DNA of 64,000 bases from Erwinia sp. E_sp_B01_1 (GTDB lineage: Bacteria; Pseudomonadota; Gammaproteobacteria; Enterobacterales; Enterobacteriaceae). The translations under genes were made by a program, and so were the position numbers. Below, piece by piece: positions 62,848-64,000 of the stretch; the first letter of the stretch is position 1, and each line of letters opens with the position of its first letter. Below the pieces are notes generated by a model that had not been told where the DNA came from, did no database searches, and worked only from the letters and a program-made list of their open reading frames with translations. The stretch spans positions 1,302,001-1,366,000 of the forward strand of contig NZ_CP142208.1 in NCBI RefSeq assembly GCF_036865545.1, given 5' to 3'.

Positions 62848-64000
62848 TTAACCAAACCAGTGATGGAACATCAACTTAATGTAATCCACGATGCGGCCAA
62901 AGAAGCCACCTTCGGGCGTATCGTTCAGCACCACCAGAGGATGCTGTTCAATCGTTTTCCCGTCCAGCTGGAAGTTGATAGTACCCACCACCTGGTTTTT
63001 AGTCAGCGGCGCATGCAGTTCTGTGTTGCTCAGCGTATAGCTGGCTTTCAAATCTTTCATGCGGCCACGGGGGATGGTCAGGTAAACATCTTTTTCCACG
63101 CCCAGCTGTACGCGGTCAGTGTTACCAAACCAGACAGGTTCAGAGGCGAACTCTTTACCCGCCTTCAAAGGTGCCACGGTTTCGAAGAAGCGGAAACCCC
63201 AGGTCAGCAGTTTTTTGCTCTCTGTTTCACGCCCTTTATAGGTATGACCGCCCATCACGGCAGAGATCAGACGCATCTGGCCTTCGGTGGCAGAGGCCAC
63301 CAGGTTATAGCCAGCAGCCTCGGTGTGACCGGTTTTAATCCCATCAACCTGCAGGCTGGTATCCCACAGCAGACCATTACGGTTCATCTGGCGGATATTG
63401 TTAAAGGTGAACTCTTTCTCTTTATAAACCGCGTATTCGTCCGGAACATCACGGATCAACGCACGGCCAATCAATGCCATATCACGGGCAGAGCTGTACT
63501 GGCCTTCCGCATCAAGACCATGCACGGTCTGGAAGTGGCTGTTTTGCAGGCCCAGGGCTTTCACGTAGTTGTTCATCAGGCCAACAAACGCATCCTGGCT
63601 GCCAGCGACATAGTCAGCCATAGCAACACAGGCGTCGTTACCGGACTGCAGAACGATACCGCGGGTCAATTCGGAGACGGGAACACGGTCGCCAGGCTTC
63701 AGGAACATTAGTGATGAGCCTTTGAATACCGGGTTGCCGGTTGCCCAGGCATCTTTACCTACGGTAACCACGTCGTCCTGTTTGATTTTGCCCGCTTTCA
63801 CTGCCTGACCGATAACATAACTGGTCATCATTTTGGTCAGGCTGGCCGGGTCACGACGGGCATCGGCATTTTTTTCTGCCAGCACTTTGCCTGAGTTGTA
63901 GTCAATCAGGACGTAAGCTTCCGCATCGATATCCGGGACGCCAGGGATCATGGTTTTAATATTCACGTCATCGGCGTGGGCGAAGGAGGTCAGGCTGAGG
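62848..64000 (-). CDS. dacA: D-alanyl-D-alanine carboxypeptidase DacA (PBP5), truncated by window edge
   Basis: The frame is open to the right edge. The visible start is the end of a signal peptide (LTSFAHA) followed by [16 protein letters not shown], so the true ATG lies outside the window. Penicillin-binding motifs are SLTK (nucleophile Ser), SGN in [11 protein letters not shown] and KTG in [14 protein letters not shown]. The C-terminal amphipathic membrane anchor ends [17 protein letters not shown]. It trims pentapeptides in peptidoglycan at the periplasmic face. The order dacA-ybeD-lipB matches E. coli. Confidence 0.96.
   Translation of the reverse strand, partial: LSLTSFAHADDVNIKTMIPGVPDIDAEAYVLIDYNSGKVLAEKNADARRDPASLTKMMTSYVIGQAVKAGKIKQDDVVTVGKDAWATGNPVFKGSSLMFLKPGDRVPVSELTRGIVLQSGNDACVAMADYVAGSQDAFVGLMNNYVKALGLQNSHFQTVHGLDAEGQYSSARDMALIGRALIRDVPDEYAVYKEKEFTFNNIRQMNRNGLLWDTSLQVDGIKTGHTEAAGYNLVASATEGQMRLISAVMGGHTYKGRETESKKLLTWGFRFFETVAPLKAGKEFASEPVWFGNTDRVQLGVEKDVYLTIPRGRMKDLKASYTLSNTELHAPLTKNQVVGTINFQLDGKTIEQHPLVVLNDTPEGGFFGRIVDYIKLMFHHWFG

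Overview
The window looks like a plant-associated enterobacterium of the Erwinia/Pantoea group. The evidence is a complete Hrp1-type type III secretion system (T3SS) with HrpX/HrpY, HrpS and HrpL regulators, a DspE/DspF effector-chaperone pair, and an enterobacterial core block (pagP, cspE, tatE, lipA, lipB, ybeD, dacA) in the order known from Escherichia coli. No rRNA, tRNA, insertion sequence or CRISPR array was seen.

Layout. Positions 1-1376 hold a truncated sodium:solute symporter. Positions 1587-7408 hold a HrpL-type promoter, a frameshifted dspE and dspF. Positions 7.6-25.8 kb are metabolic and accessory: two RcnB-like periplasmic proteins, an SDR, an iron alcohol dehydrogenase, a lipoprotein, pqqU (PQQ receptor), gcd (PQQ glucose dehydrogenase), fetAB, an OprB-type porin broken by an amber codon, a CsbD/ElaB-like protein, a cyanide-insensitive-type bd oxidase (cioAB plus DUF2474 subunit), and gntT with GntR operators. 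An unrecognised membrane protein lies at 26.1-27.2 kb. Positions 27.3-50.9 kb are the secretion cluster: hrpY-hrpX-hrpL on the minus strand; hrpJ-hrcV-hrpQ-hrcN-hrpO-hrpP-hrcQ-hrcR-hrcS-hrcT-hrcU on the plus strand; convergent to it hrpA-hrpB-hrcJ-hrpD-hrpE and hrpF-hrpG-hrcC-hrpT-hrpV; then hrpS, a short harpin, a cysteine-protease/transglutaminase-like effector candidate and its CesT-type chaperone. Positions 51.0-64 kb hold small proteins, pagP and cspE, an inserted catabolic/transport operon (GNAT, MocR-type regulator, periplasmic-binding-fold enzyme, ybeM-like amidase, polar amino acid ABC transporter), then tatE, lipA, lipB, ybeD and a truncated dacA.

How it fits together. HrpX/HrpY and HrpS should act on the clear sigma-54 promoter of hrpL (30206-30220). 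HrpL should then act on five hrp boxes with N15 spacing, in front of dspE, hrpJ, hrpA, hrpF and the harpin. The block order hrpL / hrpJ-hrcU / convergent hrpV-hrpA / hrpS is the Pseudomonas syringae order as I recall it, while the regulators are of Erwinia type. In the metabolic part, Gcd makes gluconate in the periplasm with PQQ, PqqU can import PQQ, and GntT imports gluconate.

Caution. Four genes (dspE, an rcnB-like gene, hrcQ and a GNAT gene) each lose one base in a short G/C homopolymer tract, always as a 1-nt deficit. This points to either sequencing error or recent decay and should be settled before calling any of them inactive.
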